Positions 36,377-45,972 are shown, numbered from the stretch's first letter. The stretch: 64,000 nucleotides of DNA from Planctomycetia bacterium (GCA_021414115.1 JAIOPD010000091.1:1-64000), one strand, 5' to 3'. The notes: a model not told the origin generated them from the letters alone. Translations and numbers: made by a program.

Positions 36377-38350
36377 CTAGAGATTTTTCAGCGGCCGCTT
36401 CGGCTTCGGCGGGGCCAGCATCCTCTTTTTGTCGTCGGCCGGATTGGCGTTGCCGCCGCCCCCGTCCATCTTCGGGGTATTGACGCCGGTATGGTGCTCT
36501 TCCCAGCGATAGCCAAGCGGCTGCCGCAATTCCTCGGCCGCCATCTGGGCCCATGGCGTGCCCGGGTGATCGCCGACGACCCGCTTCAGAAACGTGAGCG
36601 ATTGGGCGGCGAGTTTCTCGGTCTGCGACCCAACCGCCGAGATGTCGTCGTCGGGCACCAGCCTCCACGTGTCGTTCTTCGGATTCTTGAACTTCATCCC
36701 CGTCTTGGCCTGCGCCAGCATGATGTTGTACGAATCGGTCCTGACCTTGACCGCCATCACGCGGCCCATGGCCAGGTCATATCCGGCTTGCCAGCGCTTT
36801 TCAGTGACCTTGTCGCGGTCGGGAAGCCCTGCGGTGAGGATGCCGTACAGGGCGTCGATTTTTGGCTGGAGCACCGCCGCCTTCTTCTGGGCCTCTCCGA
36901 GCAGGAGCGCCAAGGCGCCGTCGTCCTGCCTCGGGAACTCGAGCGTCGGCGAATCCATCGGAGCCACCTGCGAACTCCGAGCGGCATCGACGAGCGACTT
37001 CATGGCACGGTTGGACGCGAGCATGCTCTCGATCTTGGCGGCCGGCTGGTAGTCGGGGCGATAGCTCCGCATCACGGCTGGATCGAAGAAATACCTCAGC
37101 CGCGAGGCCATGTCGGCGACCTCACCGTCATTCACGCGGCCGCTTGCATTGCGGTTGGCATGCACGCAAAAGTAGATGCCGCCCGTCTCGGCGCAGAGTT
37201 TCGAGAGGCTGAAGGGGCCGAATCCGGAGTCGATCGGCTCGTCGGTATCCCGCCCGGAACGCACTCGAACCACCTCGGGATGAAGCGTCTCGGGCCCCTG
37301 CTCGACGACCGCCCACTGCACGTCGTCGGCATAGCGGGGATCGAACTCCGTGAACTTTATTTTCACTTCGCGGGTGCCGAAGGGTGCGGGCACCCCGACG
37401 ACGTAGACCCGCATCGCCTGGGAACGACAAAAGGCGGCGACCTGGTCGGCATACTGCTGGTCGTTGCCCACCTCGTCGGTGAACGCGATGATCATGACAT
37501 TGCGTTTCGTGGGTGAGACCCGCACCTGCTTCGCCTTCTTGGCCGCCTCGGCGATCGCCGTGAACGTCATCTCGACGCCCGACTCATCGATGGGGATCGA
37601 CTCGATCGCCTTGACCACCTCGCCGGTTTCCCGCGAGGGATCCTTGACGAGCGGCGTCACTTTCTGGCCGTAGGCGAATACGAGGTTGAGGAGTTCGTGG
37701 TCTTTGTGCTCGGCTCCGGAGAGCCCGAGTTCGTCGAAGACGCGATCCAGCCGTCCGGCGATCTCCTTTCGCTGCCCTGCGAGACTCACCGATTGATCGA
37801 ACACCCAGCAAACCACGGTGGTCCGCTGCTGAAGCGACGCGGCGATCTCCATCGTCAGACGGTCGACGGCCCCGCCTGTGCCGGCTGTTCCCACGCCCGT
37901 GTCACCGTTTCCGACGCGACCGACCTGCAGCGAATCGCCGAGTTCGGCGCCGGAGGGGGGGAGATCGATCGGCGAGATCGCCAGTTCACCGTCGAGGGCC
38001 TCGGCCACGTCGACGTTCACCAGCGGGTCGTCCGACACCACCGACGCGACGGCGGTGGAGACCTCGAGATTCTCGGCATCCGACGAGGAGGCCGCCGACT
38101 CCTCTTCGACCGCCACGGTCATCTCCGGCGCCAGAAGCACGTCTTCCTCGACGACCTGCGTCGGGGCGAGGATCGTGATGGAGTTCTGCTTCGGGGCAAT
38201 CGCCGGAAGGCCGATGAGCGCCATGGAGAGAAGCACGACGACGTGCAGGACCAGACTCATGGCCCAGGCCGGAGTGTCGCCATCCAGCGGCGTTTCCTCT
38301 TCGCCCGTGAACTCCTGCCACCACCGCCGCGCGGGCTCGAGCCAAGACAT
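36377..38350 (-). CDS. Membrane-anchored von Willebrand factor A protein
   Basis: The 657-residue protein has one membrane helix at about 30-52 (MSLVLHVVVLLSMALIGLPA) after a basic, tryptophan-rich N-terminus. An acidic linker of some 120 residues follows. A von Willebrand A domain starts near 180 with CWVFDQSVSLAGQ, whose D-x-S-x-S is the metal-ion (MIDAS) motif. The strand NVMIIAFTDEVGN carries the second aspartate. The C-terminal 250 residues contain several helices, and the end is basic (PPKPKRPLKNL). A TonB/ExbD-like single anchor with a periplasmic body is one reading. The binding partner is unknown. The ATG at 38350 has an AGGG site 8 bases upstream. Confidence 0.75.
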   Translation of the reverse strand: MSWLEPARRWWQEFTGEEETPLDGDTPAWAMSLVLHVVVLLSMALIGLPAIAPKQNSITILAPTQVVEEDVLLAPEMTVAVEEESAASSSDAENLEVSTAVASVVSDDPLVNVDVAEALDGELAISPIDLPPSGAELGDSLQVGRVGNGDTGVGTAGTGGAVDRLTMEIAASLQQRTTVVCWVFDQSVSLAGQRKEIAGRLDRVFDELGLSGAEHKDHELLNLVFAYGQKVTPLVKDPSRETGEVVKAIESIPIDESGVEMTFTAIAEAAKKAKQVRVSPTKRNVMIIAFTDEVGNDQQYADQVAAFCRSQAMRVYVVGVPAPFGTREVKIKFTEFDPRYADDVQWAVVEQGPETLHPEVVRVRSGRDTDEPIDSGFGPFSLSKLCAETGGIYFCVHANRNASGRVNDGEVADMASRLRYFFDPAVMRSYRPDYQPAAKIESMLASNRAMKSLVDAARSSQVAPMDSPTLEFPRQDDGALALLLGEAQKKAAVLQPKIDALYGILTAGLPDRDKVTEKRWQAGYDLAMGRVMAVKVRTDSYNIMLAQAKTGMKFKNPKNDTWRLVPDDDISAVGSQTEKLAAQSLTFLKRVVGDHPGTPWAQMAAEELRQPLGYRWEEHHTGVNTPKMDGGGGNANPADDKKRMLAPPKPKRPLKNL

Positions 38351-38524
38351 TGTGATCCCTCGTAGTAGGGCTTCGCGGCGCCGGCGGCGACCAGAAAGCC
38401 CATGTCAGCCGCCAGCGGGCGTCGGACCGCCATGGCAGAGTTCGTGAAAACCTCGGTATTCTATTCCGGACGGGTGATTTCCGCCCTGCACCTCCCGGAC
38501 GAGCGATTTTCGCCTGCAAAATCC

Positions 38525-39538
38525 ATGAAACGTTGTTTCTTCCGCAGGTCCGCCACGGCCGCCTGCCTGACTGCCTTCCTGACCGTGGGCTGGCCCGTGT
38601 CTGGCCAGCCCGGAGCTGCTCCCCCCGCGGCCGGCCAGGCCCAGAAACCCAAGGACACGACGGAGGAACTGCAGCTCGAAACCAGCGACGGCGCAGAGGT
38701 CGTCGCCTGGTACTACCCCGTGGAGGAAGAGACGTCGCCCCTGGGCACCGTCATTCTCGTCCACGACCTCGGCGGCTCGCACCTCACGGTCGAGCCGCTC
38801 GCCAAATCCCTGCAGGCCTCCGGCTACGCTGTCGTGGCTCCCGACCTGCGTGGCCATGGGAAGTCCGTGCTCAAGAACCTGCCGGCGGCGCAGGAAGACC
38901 AGTCGAAGCTTCTGAAGAAGCCCGACTTCGACATGATCGCCGCCAGTCGAGGCGGCCAGAAACGAGACCAGTCGGGCGTGCGCGGTGACATCGAAAGCGT
39001 GCGCAACTGGATCAAGCAGCAGGCCGACGAGAACAAGTTTCCCGTGAAGCCGTTCTTCGTGGTGGGCTCTGGCCTGGGTGCCTCTCTCGCCGCGACCTGG
39101 ACGGCCGCCGATTTCCTCTGGCCGGAACTCGCCACGGGCCCCCAAGGTCGTTCGGTCACAGGACTGATCATGGTGAGCCCGACCTTCACCACCAAGGGCT
39201 ATTCGATCGCCCCCGCATTAATGAGCGAGGCTGTGAGGCGTGCCGTCCCCCTGCTGGTCATCGCGGGCGCCGAGGATCGCGATGCGGTGAAGGTTTTCGA
39301 CCAACTCAAGCGGCAGCGTCCCAAGGCCTGGTTCGACAGCCGACATCCTTTCGGTGACGAAAAGGATGCCTCTCCGGTGAACGCGGCCGACGCGTCCCTG
39401 CTCCTCATCGTCAACCCGGCGAGCCGGAGTGGCGATGCCCTGGCCGCTCAACGCTCTCCCGATCCGCGAGCCCGCGGTGGCGACCCTGCGGCCCTGATCA
39501 TCGGCTTCATGAAGATCGCCGCCACCATGCAGCGGTAA
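38525..39538 (+). CDS. Secreted alpha/beta-hydrolase-like protein lacking the nucleophile serine
   Basis: The 337-residue protein has a signal peptide (about 1-27) and an alpha/beta hydrolase fold: VILVHDLGGSHLT, APDLRGHGKSV, and VVGSGLGASLA. The last is the nucleophile elbow, which normally reads G-x-S-x-G; here the five positions are G-S-G-L-G, so glycine stands where serine should be. A candidate acid (IAGAEDRDAV) remains. It may have no hydrolase activity, or use another residue. The ATG at 38525 is chosen because the signal peptide follows it. It is divergent from the von Willebrand A gene. Confidence 0.75.
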   Translation: MKRCFFRRSATAACLTAFLTVGWPVSGQPGAAPPAAGQAQKPKDTTEELQLETSDGAEVVAWYYPVEEETSPLGTVILVHDLGGSHLTVEPLAKSLQASGYAVVAPDLRGHGKSVLKNLPAAQEDQSKLLKKPDFDMIAASRGGQKRDQSGVRGDIESVRNWIKQQADENKFPVKPFFVVGSGLGASLAATWTAADFLWPELATGPQGRSVTGLIMVSPTFTTKGYSIAPALMSEAVRRAVPLLVIAGAEDRDAVKVFDQLKRQRPKAWFDSRHPFGDEKDASPVNAADASLLLIVNPASRSGDALAAQRSPDPRARGGDPAALIIGFMKIAATMQR

Positions 39539-39562
39539 AACGCATCCGACCGGCGTTTTTAC
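39535..39562. terminator. Bidirectional terminator-like hairpin
   Basis: GTAAAACGC (39535-39543) pairs with GCGTTTTTAC (39553-39562) around a 9-base loop with one bulged T. Flanking A and T runs give a possible U tract on either strand. It fills the gap between the convergent ends of the hydrolase-like and LysM genes. Confidence 0.5.
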
Positions 39563-40527
39563 GGGAGCCGCAGTTCCATGCCGGCGACGGCGAGGTCCGG
39601 ACTCCGCAACCGATCGCGGTTGGCCTCCCAGATTCGTTGGGCGGCGTTCCGATCGCCATAGAATCGCACCGCCAATGACTCGAGCGTCTCGCCGGCCGCC
39701 AGGCGGACCGTGCCGCCGCTCACGGGCGGGCTGGTGATGGCCACCCCGGCCTGAGGAACGGCATGAGTGCCGAGCCAGACCGGCGGACCTCCCGCGGCCC
39801 CCGTTGCCGGCGACATCATCCGCGGTGCAGGAGGCCCCGCGGGCGGCTCGATCGACCGTCCGCCCCCCACCACCGTGCGCTGCGGCCCAGCCACCGACCA
39901 CGACGGGGGCAGCCGGAGTTCGGCTCCGATGGGAAGCAGGTTGGGATCCGGAATAACGTCGCGATTCGCCTGCCAGACGGCGGCGGCCGCGCCGGGATGA
40001 CCGTAAAACCTCGTCGAGATGCTGGTCAGGTCGTCCCCGTCCCGCACGCTGTAGGTCGCCGGCACGAGATCGGCGGCAATCCCGGTGGACGGCGCCGGCA
40101 TGCGGGGTGACTCAGGCGCCGCCCATGCGGCGACCGGCGGCGGCGGGGCTTGGGCGTCCAAGAGCGGCGGGGGCGGAACTTCCAGCGTGGAGCGGTACAT
40201 CCCGTTCATTGCCGGGCTGCTCGCCGTCAGTGCCGGATTCACGGGGGGCAGCATGTCCGGTGCCGGCGGCGGCACGTAATCACCACGCACGACCACCGGG
40301 CCGGGCTGCATGTCGTCCGGCACCATCCACGGGGTCGAGACGTTGGCCGCCGGCGCGGCCATGGGGCCCGCCACGACCGGCGCCGCGATCGCCGAAGCGT
40401 CTGCGGCCCCGGGGGTGCGGTTCCAGCCGTCCGCCACGAGGCGACCAAACGGCACGGCCATTGAGACGCCCGCCGTCACCATCGCCAGCCCGACGATGTA
40501 TCGAATGCCGCTTGCAATGCTGCCCAC
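39559..40527 (-). CDS. LysM-domain protein (two LysM repeats)
   Basis: The 322-residue protein has a hydrophobic helix at about 10-28 (YIVGLAMVTAGVSMAVPF), a long proline/alanine-rich linker, and two LysM-type domains, the first at about 160-210 (YSVRDGDDLTSISTRFYG) and the second at the C-terminus. LysM repeats bind peptidoglycan or chitin-like polymers. The GTG at 40527 is preferred, with GGAG upstream at the right distance; a TTG at 40578 is less likely. The protein is anchored in the inner membrane or secreted. It follows secDF on the same strand after about 200 bases. Confidence 0.78.
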   Translation of the reverse strand: MGSIASGIRYIVGLAMVTAGVSMAVPFGRLVADGWNRTPGAADASAIAAPVVAGPMAAPAANVSTPWMVPDDMQPGPVVVRGDYVPPPAPDMLPPVNPALTASSPAMNGMYRSTLEVPPPPLLDAQAPPPPVAAWAAPESPRMPAPSTGIAADLVPATYSVRDGDDLTSISTRFYGHPGAAAAVWQANRDVIPDPNLLPIGAELRLPPSWSVAGPQRTVVGGGRSIEPPAGPPAPRMMSPATGAAGGPPVWLGTHAVPQAGVAITSPPVSGGTVRLAAGETLESLAVRFYGDRNAAQRIWEANRDRLRSPDLAVAGMELRLP

Positions 40528-40730
40528 GGGTGTCTCGCTCCAGATAGCGGCTGCCGGCCAGCAACCGCCTCGAAGCAATCATGCCCCACCGCCGGCGGCC
40601 GCACGGGCATTCGGTCCATCGCGAGATGCCCTGCGTCAAACTGCGATGCTGCGCGATCGTCATGAGCCGCCGGGTTTGCCCAGCCGGCACCGCCAGAACG
40701 CCTCGTTCAGCCCGAGCCGAACCGGGAGGC

Positions 40731-43700
40731 TCAGGCCCGTTGCATCGATCTCGACCCGTGGGCGGCCTGCTCACCCCCCGCGAACGCATGCTGAAGCCAG
40801 AGCACGATCGGCGACGCGATGTAGATCGTGCTGTAGGAGCCGACGATGATGCCGACGAGCATGGTGAAGGCGAAGGCATGGATTCCCTGCCCGCCGAAGG
40901 CGTAGAGAATGAAGGTTGCGAGCAGTGCCGTGCCCGAGGTGAGGATCGTGCGACTCAACGTCTGATTGACCGCCCGATCCACCATGTCGGACGTCACAAA
41001 CCGTCCCTTGCCACGGAGTTCCCGCAACCGGTCGAAGATCACGATCGTGTCGTTGATGGAAAACCCGATGATCGTGAGCAGTCCCGCCACCACGTCGAGG
41101 CTGATCTTGAAGTCGTCCACCAGGGCCCAGCCCAGGAAGGGCGCGACATACTTGCTCAAGGCCAGGCAGGCGACCGCGACCAGCACGTCGTGCGCCAGTG
41201 CGATGACCGCCGCCAGCCCGAAGGCCACGTTCTGGAATCGGATCCAGACGTAGAGCACGATCATCAGCAGGCTCGCCAGGAGCGCGTAAACGGCCGTCAC
41301 CTTGGTGTTGCCCGCCACCTTGCCGCCGATGGTGTTCGCGGCCAGATAAACCGGCGTCTCGGCGAGCTTCGCCTTGACACCCTCGAGAATCCCGCGGGTC
41401 GATGCCGGGTCGAGCGTGGTCGTCAGGGTCCAGTCGCGGCACGGCCGCCCGGCAAACGCGCCGGCGTCGGTCGATGCGATATCGAAGTCGGCATCGCCAA
41501 TCTTCTCGGCCTCGAGCCCCGCCCTCACGGTGGCCCGCAGCGTGGACCGGCTGATTTTCTGCGGGAATCGCAGCGTTGCCGTGGTCACGGCCGCCGGCGG
41601 CGACTCGTTCTCTTTCTCGTCGGCTGCCGGCTTCTCGGCCGTGGTCTCAGGGGGGGCCGCGGTCGCCACGTCGATGATCTCCATGCCGTAGGTGGCCAGA
41701 CGGTCGGGGAAGAGGTCGCGGATCTTCGCCTCCACGTCGTTCGCGTCATCACCACGAAGCGACGTGTCGATCTTGTACCGCAGGTCGGCATCGCCGGCCG
41801 AGGTCGACACGGCGCTCACGGCTGCGTCGGGGAGGGATCCGACAGCCGCACGAACGGCGCCGATGTCGAGGGGCTTGTCCTGCTTGAACTCGACCTGCAC
41901 GCTCGTGCCGCCCGTGAAGTCGATGTCGAAGAGCCCCTGCCCACGCTGCCAGGCCGCCACCAGGCCGGCAGCGATGACCAGCAGCGAGCCGACGATCGCC
42001 GGCTTCATCCACTGGACGAAGCGGAAGTCGGTCTGGCCGAACAGCCTGGCCATCGACAGCGTCTTGATCCAGCGGTTGCGCTCCGCCAGATCGAAGACCA
42101 CGCGGGAGCAGAACACCGCCGTGAAGAGATTGAGCAGCAGGCCGAAGAACAGCGTTACGGCGAAACCCTTCAGCTGGTCCGTGCCGATCGCGAACAGCAC
42201 GATCGCCGTGATCAGCGTCGTGAGGTTCGAGTCGACGATCGTCGAGAATGCCCGCTGAAAGCCGTTGCGGATCGCCATCCGTACCGCGGCGCCGCGGTCG
42301 ATCTCCTCGCGCATGCGCTCGTAGATGAGCACGTTGGCGTCGACGGCCATGCCCACCGAGAGCACGAGGCCGGCGAGGCCGGCGAGCGTGAAGGCAGCCT
42401 TGAAGGAGATCATCACCGCCATGACGAGGACGATGTTGAGCAGCACCGCGAGATCGGCCACGAGCCCGGAGAACCGGTAGTAGGCCAGCATGAACGTCAG
42501 CACGAGGAGCGTGGCCAGCAGCATCGCCATCCTGGCCGACTTGATCGTGTCGTCGCCCAACTGCGAGCTGATCCGCTGTTCGCTGATCGGTTCGCTGCGC
42601 AGGGCGGCCGGCAGGCTGCCGGCGTTGAGCACCTCGACGAGGAAATCGACCTCGGGCTGCTTGAAGTTGCCCGTGATCTGACCGGACGAGGTGATCGTGC
42701 TGCGGATCGACGGCGCCGACTGCAGCACGTCGTCGAGCAGGATGCCGAGACGGCTCTGCAGCCCGTTGGCGGGATCGGGGAGATTCCGGCCGGTGAGCAG
42801 GCCGAACCGGGCCGCGCCGCTGGAGTTGAGCGTGAAGTTCACGCACGGGCTGAGGTTTTCGTCCAGGCTGGGGCTGACGCGGCCGAGATCACCGCCGGTG
42901 ACGTTGAAGGGATCGGCCATCACGAGCACCTCGAAGCCGCCGTCGGGCGTCGGCCTCGTGACGAGCCGCCGGTCGTCGGCGGGGTCCATCTTGGCGGGGT
43001 CGAGTTGCACCCAACGGGCGAGCACCTCCTCCTTTTGACGCACGGTCGCCCCGGCCGTCTTGCCGGCGAGCAGCACCGCGGCCTGGTGCCGCGGGTCCTC
43101 ACGGTTGGCGAGAATCCGGAACTCGAGCACGCCGGCACTGGAAACGATCCGCTTGATGAGATCGACCTCCGACTGCTCCACCTCGGGAATGATCACCTCG
43201 ATCTGGTCGAGGCCGTACTGCCGAACCGTGACCTCCTTCTGACCACCCGGATTGACACGGCGGCTGACGGCGGCGACGAGTTTGTCCATCGCGATCGGCG
43301 CCGCTTCCGGCACGACGTCGAAGTCGACTTCGAGAGCGTCGGCGGACGACCTCCGCCCCGACTCCCGGACGGATACGCGGTCAAACTCGGCCGCGGCCAC
43401 CGCGGCCAGAAAAGCCTCCCGAGCCTTGGCATCGCCGGCGGCGAGCCGCACGGTCACGCCGCCGCCGGGCCTGCGGCTCAGCCGCCCCTGATCGCCTTCC
43501 TGGGTCGCCAGCATGCCTTCGAGCCGCCGGACGGTGTCGTCGACACGGGCTGCCGCCTGCTTCGAGGTGTCGACCTCGTAGACGAGGATCAGGCCTCCCT
43601 TGAGATCGATGCCCAGCCGCGGCGGCCATCCCATCCAGCAGATCACGAGCCCGGCCGTCAATGCGACGAGCACCGTGGCGATCCGTCCCCACATGTCGGC

Positions 43701-43877
43701 GGCGCGGAGGCGGCCGGCGATCAACCAGGCGACGAACGTCGGGACGGCGAGCGTGAGCAGCGTGATGCCCCAGAGGGCCCAACTCTCCCGCCACCACGGC
43801 ACGGGCACGGCCGGTGCCGCGGGGATGGCGGCTGCCGCCTGCGCCAGAAGACCGAATGCGATGTTCGAGGTATTCAT
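40731..43877 (-). CDS. secDF: Fused SecD-SecF protein export membrane protein
   Basis: The 1048-residue protein fuses SecD and SecF, membrane partners of SecYEG that use the proton motive force to finish export. The SecD half has an N-terminal helix, the GIDLKGGLILVYEV motif, the large periplasmic part with FTLNSSGAARFG, then the six-helix core including GMAVDANVLIYERMREE (D519-like residues). The SecF half follows with FDIDFTGGTSVQVEF, a periplasmic region and the helices with GFSINDTIVIFDRLRE. An acidic, alanine-rich linker (about 745-770) separates the two. This fused form also occurs in B. subtilis. The gene comes after yajC on the same strand. Confidence 0.96.
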   Translation of the reverse strand: MNTSNIAFGLLAQAAAAIPAAPAVPVPWWRESWALWGITLLTLAVPTFVAWLIAGRLRAADMWGRIATVLVALTAGLVICWMGWPPRLGIDLKGGLILVYEVDTSKQAAARVDDTVRRLEGMLATQEGDQGRLSRRPGGGVTVRLAAGDAKAREAFLAAVAAAEFDRVSVRESGRRSSADALEVDFDVVPEAAPIAMDKLVAAVSRRVNPGGQKEVTVRQYGLDQIEVIIPEVEQSEVDLIKRIVSSAGVLEFRILANREDPRHQAAVLLAGKTAGATVRQKEEVLARWVQLDPAKMDPADDRRLVTRPTPDGGFEVLVMADPFNVTGGDLGRVSPSLDENLSPCVNFTLNSSGAARFGLLTGRNLPDPANGLQSRLGILLDDVLQSAPSIRSTITSSGQITGNFKQPEVDFLVEVLNAGSLPAALRSEPISEQRISSQLGDDTIKSARMAMLLATLLVLTFMLAYYRFSGLVADLAVLLNIVLVMAVMISFKAAFTLAGLAGLVLSVGMAVDANVLIYERMREEIDRGAAVRMAIRNGFQRAFSTIVDSNLTTLITAIVLFAIGTDQLKGFAVTLFFGLLLNLFTAVFCSRVVFDLAERNRWIKTLSMARLFGQTDFRFVQWMKPAIVGSLLVIAAGLVAAWQRGQGLFDIDFTGGTSVQVEFKQDKPLDIGAVRAAVGSLPDAAVSAVSTSAGDADLRYKIDTSLRGDDANDVEAKIRDLFPDRLATYGMEIIDVATAAPPETTAEKPAADEKENESPPAAVTTATLRFPQKISRSTLRATVRAGLEAEKIGDADFDIASTDAGAFAGRPCRDWTLTTTLDPASTRGILEGVKAKLAETPVYLAANTIGGKVAGNTKVTAVYALLASLLMIVLYVWIRFQNVAFGLAAVIALAHDVLVAVACLALSKYVAPFLGWALVDDFKISLDVVAGLLTIIGFSINDTIVIFDRLRELRGKGRFVTSDMVDRAVNQTLSRTILTSGTALLATFILYAFGGQGIHAFAFTMLVGIIVGSYSTIYIASPIVLWLQHAFAGGEQAAHGSRSMQRA

Positions 43878-43957
43878 GCCTGACCTTGTTCCTGCAATGT
43901 CGTTCGTTGGACGATTCTGCCGCCGGCCGATGAAACAGTCGGCCCACGCAGCGGGGC

Positions 43958-44368
43958 TCAGGAGCCTCCGCCGCCGTCACCCGCACCGCCACCTGCGTCC
44001 CCATCGCGGAGCACCCGGGCGACGCTCGAAAGCGTGACCACGATCTTCACGTTGGACGCGTCATCCACCTTGAGGGTCACCCTGTCGGCATCACGCTCGA
44101 CGTTGGCGACCGTCCCGTAGATGCCGGACGAGGTGACCACACGGTCGTTCTTCTTGAGGCCGCCGAGCAGTTCCTGCTGTTTCTTCATCCGCTCCCGCTC
44201 CGGCCGAAAGAGCAGCAGATACGCTGCGGCCGCGATCGCCAGCAGCGGGAGGTATTGGAGGGCGATCGGCACCTCGGGTCGCCCCCCGGCGGCATCCCCG
44301 GCCTGGGCGAGACACCACGCCGCGGCCACGAGCGGCGAGATCAGGGCGTTCGAGGGCAGGGTCATCAT
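43958..44368 (-). CDS. yajC: YajC-type preprotein translocase accessory protein
   Basis: YajC is a small membrane partner of SecDF. The 136-residue product has an N-terminal hydrophobic segment, a membrane helix near 38-54 (LPLLAIAAAAYLLLF), then the family pattern RPERERMKKQQELLGGLKKND and the beta-strand stretch VVTSSGIYGTVANV. The C-terminus is glycine-rich. Two ATG codons at 44366 and 44368 start it. It stands between tgt and secDF, the order seen in many bacteria, which supports the assignment. Confidence 0.92.
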   Translation of the reverse strand: MMTLPSNALISPLVAAAWCLAQAGDAAGGRPEVPIALQYLPLLAIAAAAYLLLFRPERERMKKQQELLGGLKKNDRVVTSSGIYGTVANVERDADRVTLKVDDASNVKIVVTLSSVARVLRDGDAGGGAGDGGGGS

Positions 44369-44495
44369 GGGCCAACCGGGTGTGGAATGGGGCGGCCGGG
44401 CCGAGGAGCCCGGAAACGCAAGACCCGCAAATGTAGTGGCCGCCGCGCGCGAGCGACAAGAGCGATGCGTGGCGGGCGGACGCCACGCACGGCGT

Positions 44496-45626
44496 TCACG
44501 AGGCGGCTTCGTCCTGCTCCGGCGTGGCCATTGCCGAGAGGAGCTCCCCGGCGGTCGCAGCCAGACGCCCCGCGACGATCGCCTCCCGGAGCCGAGCGAC
44601 GAGCCGTTGATAGAAGGTGAGGTTATGAATCGAGGCCAGGATCGGCCCGAGCATCTCGCCGGCGAGGAACAGGTGCCTGATGTACCCGCGGCTGTGGCGG
44701 CAGGCGACGCACGGGCAGCCCTCCTCGAGCGGCCGATCGACGGCGGCGTGACGTGCGTTGCGCAGCCGCACCTGTCCACCGAACGTATAGACCAGCGAGT
44801 TGCGTCCGCACCGCGTGGGAAGCACGCAGTCGAACATGTCGATGCCGGCGGCGACCGCGGCGATGATATCGCCGGGCTGTCCCACGCCCATCAGGTAGCG
44901 GGGACGGTCGCCAGGGAGGTGAGGCACCGTGGCCGCGAGCGCCGTCACCATCGCCTCGGGGCCCTCGCCCACGGAGAGCCCGCCCACGGCATATCCCGCA
45001 AACCCGATCGCCTGCAGCCGCTCGGCGCTCTCGTGCCGCAGTTCCGGATCGAGCCCTCCCTGCACGATCCCGAAGAGCGCCTGATCGGGCCGTCTGTGAG
45101 CCTCACGACAGCGTTCCGCCCACCGGAGCGACCGCCGCATCGCGTCCGCGACGACGGTCCGCTCACCCGGCAGGGCGACGACGTGGTCCATCTGCATGGC
45201 GACGTCGGCCCCGATCCGCTGCTGGATGCGCATCGAGTTCTCGGGGGTGAAGTCGACCGGGCTGCCGTCGATGTGCGATCGGAAAAACGCCCCTTCCTCC
45301 GTCACCTTCACCTGTCGCGCGAGGCTGAAGACCTGGAATCCGCCCGAGTCGGTGAGCGTCGGCCCGCTCCAGCCCATGAACTTCGCCACGCCCCCGGCCG
45401 CCTCGACGAGCGCCTCGCCCGGCCGCAGGTGGAGGTGATAGGCGTTGGAGAGCACCATCCCCGCACCGGTCTCGCGCACGCGGCCGATGTCGACCCCCTT
45501 CACGCTCGCGAGCGTGGCCACCGGCATGAAAAGCGGCGTCGGCACGCTGCCATGCGGCGTCGTGAGCGTGCCCGCCCGTGCCGCCTTGTCCGTGGCCTCG
45601 AGAGTAAACGCAAATCCGGGCTGCAT
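44496..45626 (-). CDS. tgt: tRNA-guanine transglycosylase
   Basis: Tgt swaps guanine-34 for the queuosine precursor in tRNAs for Asp, Asn, His and Tyr. The 376-residue protein has [22 protein letters not shown] with the catalytic aspartate region, [20 protein letters not shown] with the nucleophile aspartate, and the zinc site [17 protein letters not shown]. No other queuosine gene is seen here. It is the first gene of the tgt-yajC-secDF set and has an ATG without a strong ribosome site. Confidence 0.95.
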   Translation of the reverse strand: MQPGFAFTLEATDKAARAGTLTTPHGSVPTPLFMPVATLASVKGVDIGRVRETGAGMVLSNAYHLHLRPGEALVEAAGGVAKFMGWSGPTLTDSGGFQVFSLARQVKVTEEGAFFRSHIDGSPVDFTPENSMRIQQRIGADVAMQMDHVVALPGERTVVADAMRRSLRWAERCREAHRRPDQALFGIVQGGLDPELRHESAERLQAIGFAGYAVGGLSVGEGPEAMVTALAATVPHLPGDRPRYLMGVGQPGDIIAAVAAGIDMFDCVLPTRCGRNSLVYTFGGQVRLRNARHAAVDRPLEEGCPCVACRHSRGYIRHLFLAGEMLGPILASIHNLTFYQRLVARLREAIVAGRLAATAGELLSAMATPEQDEAAS

Positions 45627-45688
45627 AAGGTCAGACTACCTCAGTCCCAGATCGTGAGGAGCCGGGGAGCACCGTCGACGTGCGAGCC

Positions 45689-45721
45689 GTATACCCCGCG
45701 CTCGCGCTTGGGGCTTCCTGA
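45689..45721. repeat. Family A arm, single copy
   Basis: Reads CCCCGCGCTCGCGCTTGGGG then CTTCC. A full family B element begins 31 bases later. Confidence 0.7.
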
Positions 45722-45752
45722 ACCGGGTGTGGAGCGACGCCGAAACGAGGAT

Positions 45753-45894
45753 GCGAGGGGCTGCCCGTGCCCCGGAAGCCGGCGTTGGCGGCCAGCGAAG
45801 ACAGGATGTCGAAGCGCAGCCGGCATCGAGTGAGCGAAGGGCACGGATGCCCGCAGCGAACGTCCGGCTCCCGGGGCACGGGCAGCCCCGAACC
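45753..45894. repeat. Family B element, full 142-bp copy
   Basis: The ends are a near-perfect 26-bp inverted repeat (25 of 26), starting GGGGCTGCCCGTGCCCCGGA and ending CACGGGCAGCCCC. Length equals the copy at 34139-34280, with roughly 80% identity including the middle. Both full copies carry an inner GGATG-CGAAGCGCAGC segment. Confidence 0.87.
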
Positions 45895-45935
45895 AGCGCC
45901 AGCCGGCGCTCCCGGCCAGCGTCGAAGGGCGACCC

Positions 45936-45972
45936 GCATTCCCCGCGCTCGCGCTTGGGGCTTCCTGACGGG
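45936..45972. repeat. Family A arm, single copy
   Basis: Reads CCCCGCGCTCGCGCTTGGGG then CTTCCTGACGG, just before the hppA stop codon. It lies on the far side of the family B element from the arm at 45689. Confidence 0.7.

Noticed and set aside
40581-43883. A 1100-residue open frame on the plus strand
   Set aside because: It is antisense to secDF. GC-rich third positions keep the opposite strand open; the protein has low-complexity Arg/His/Glu composition and no family motifs.
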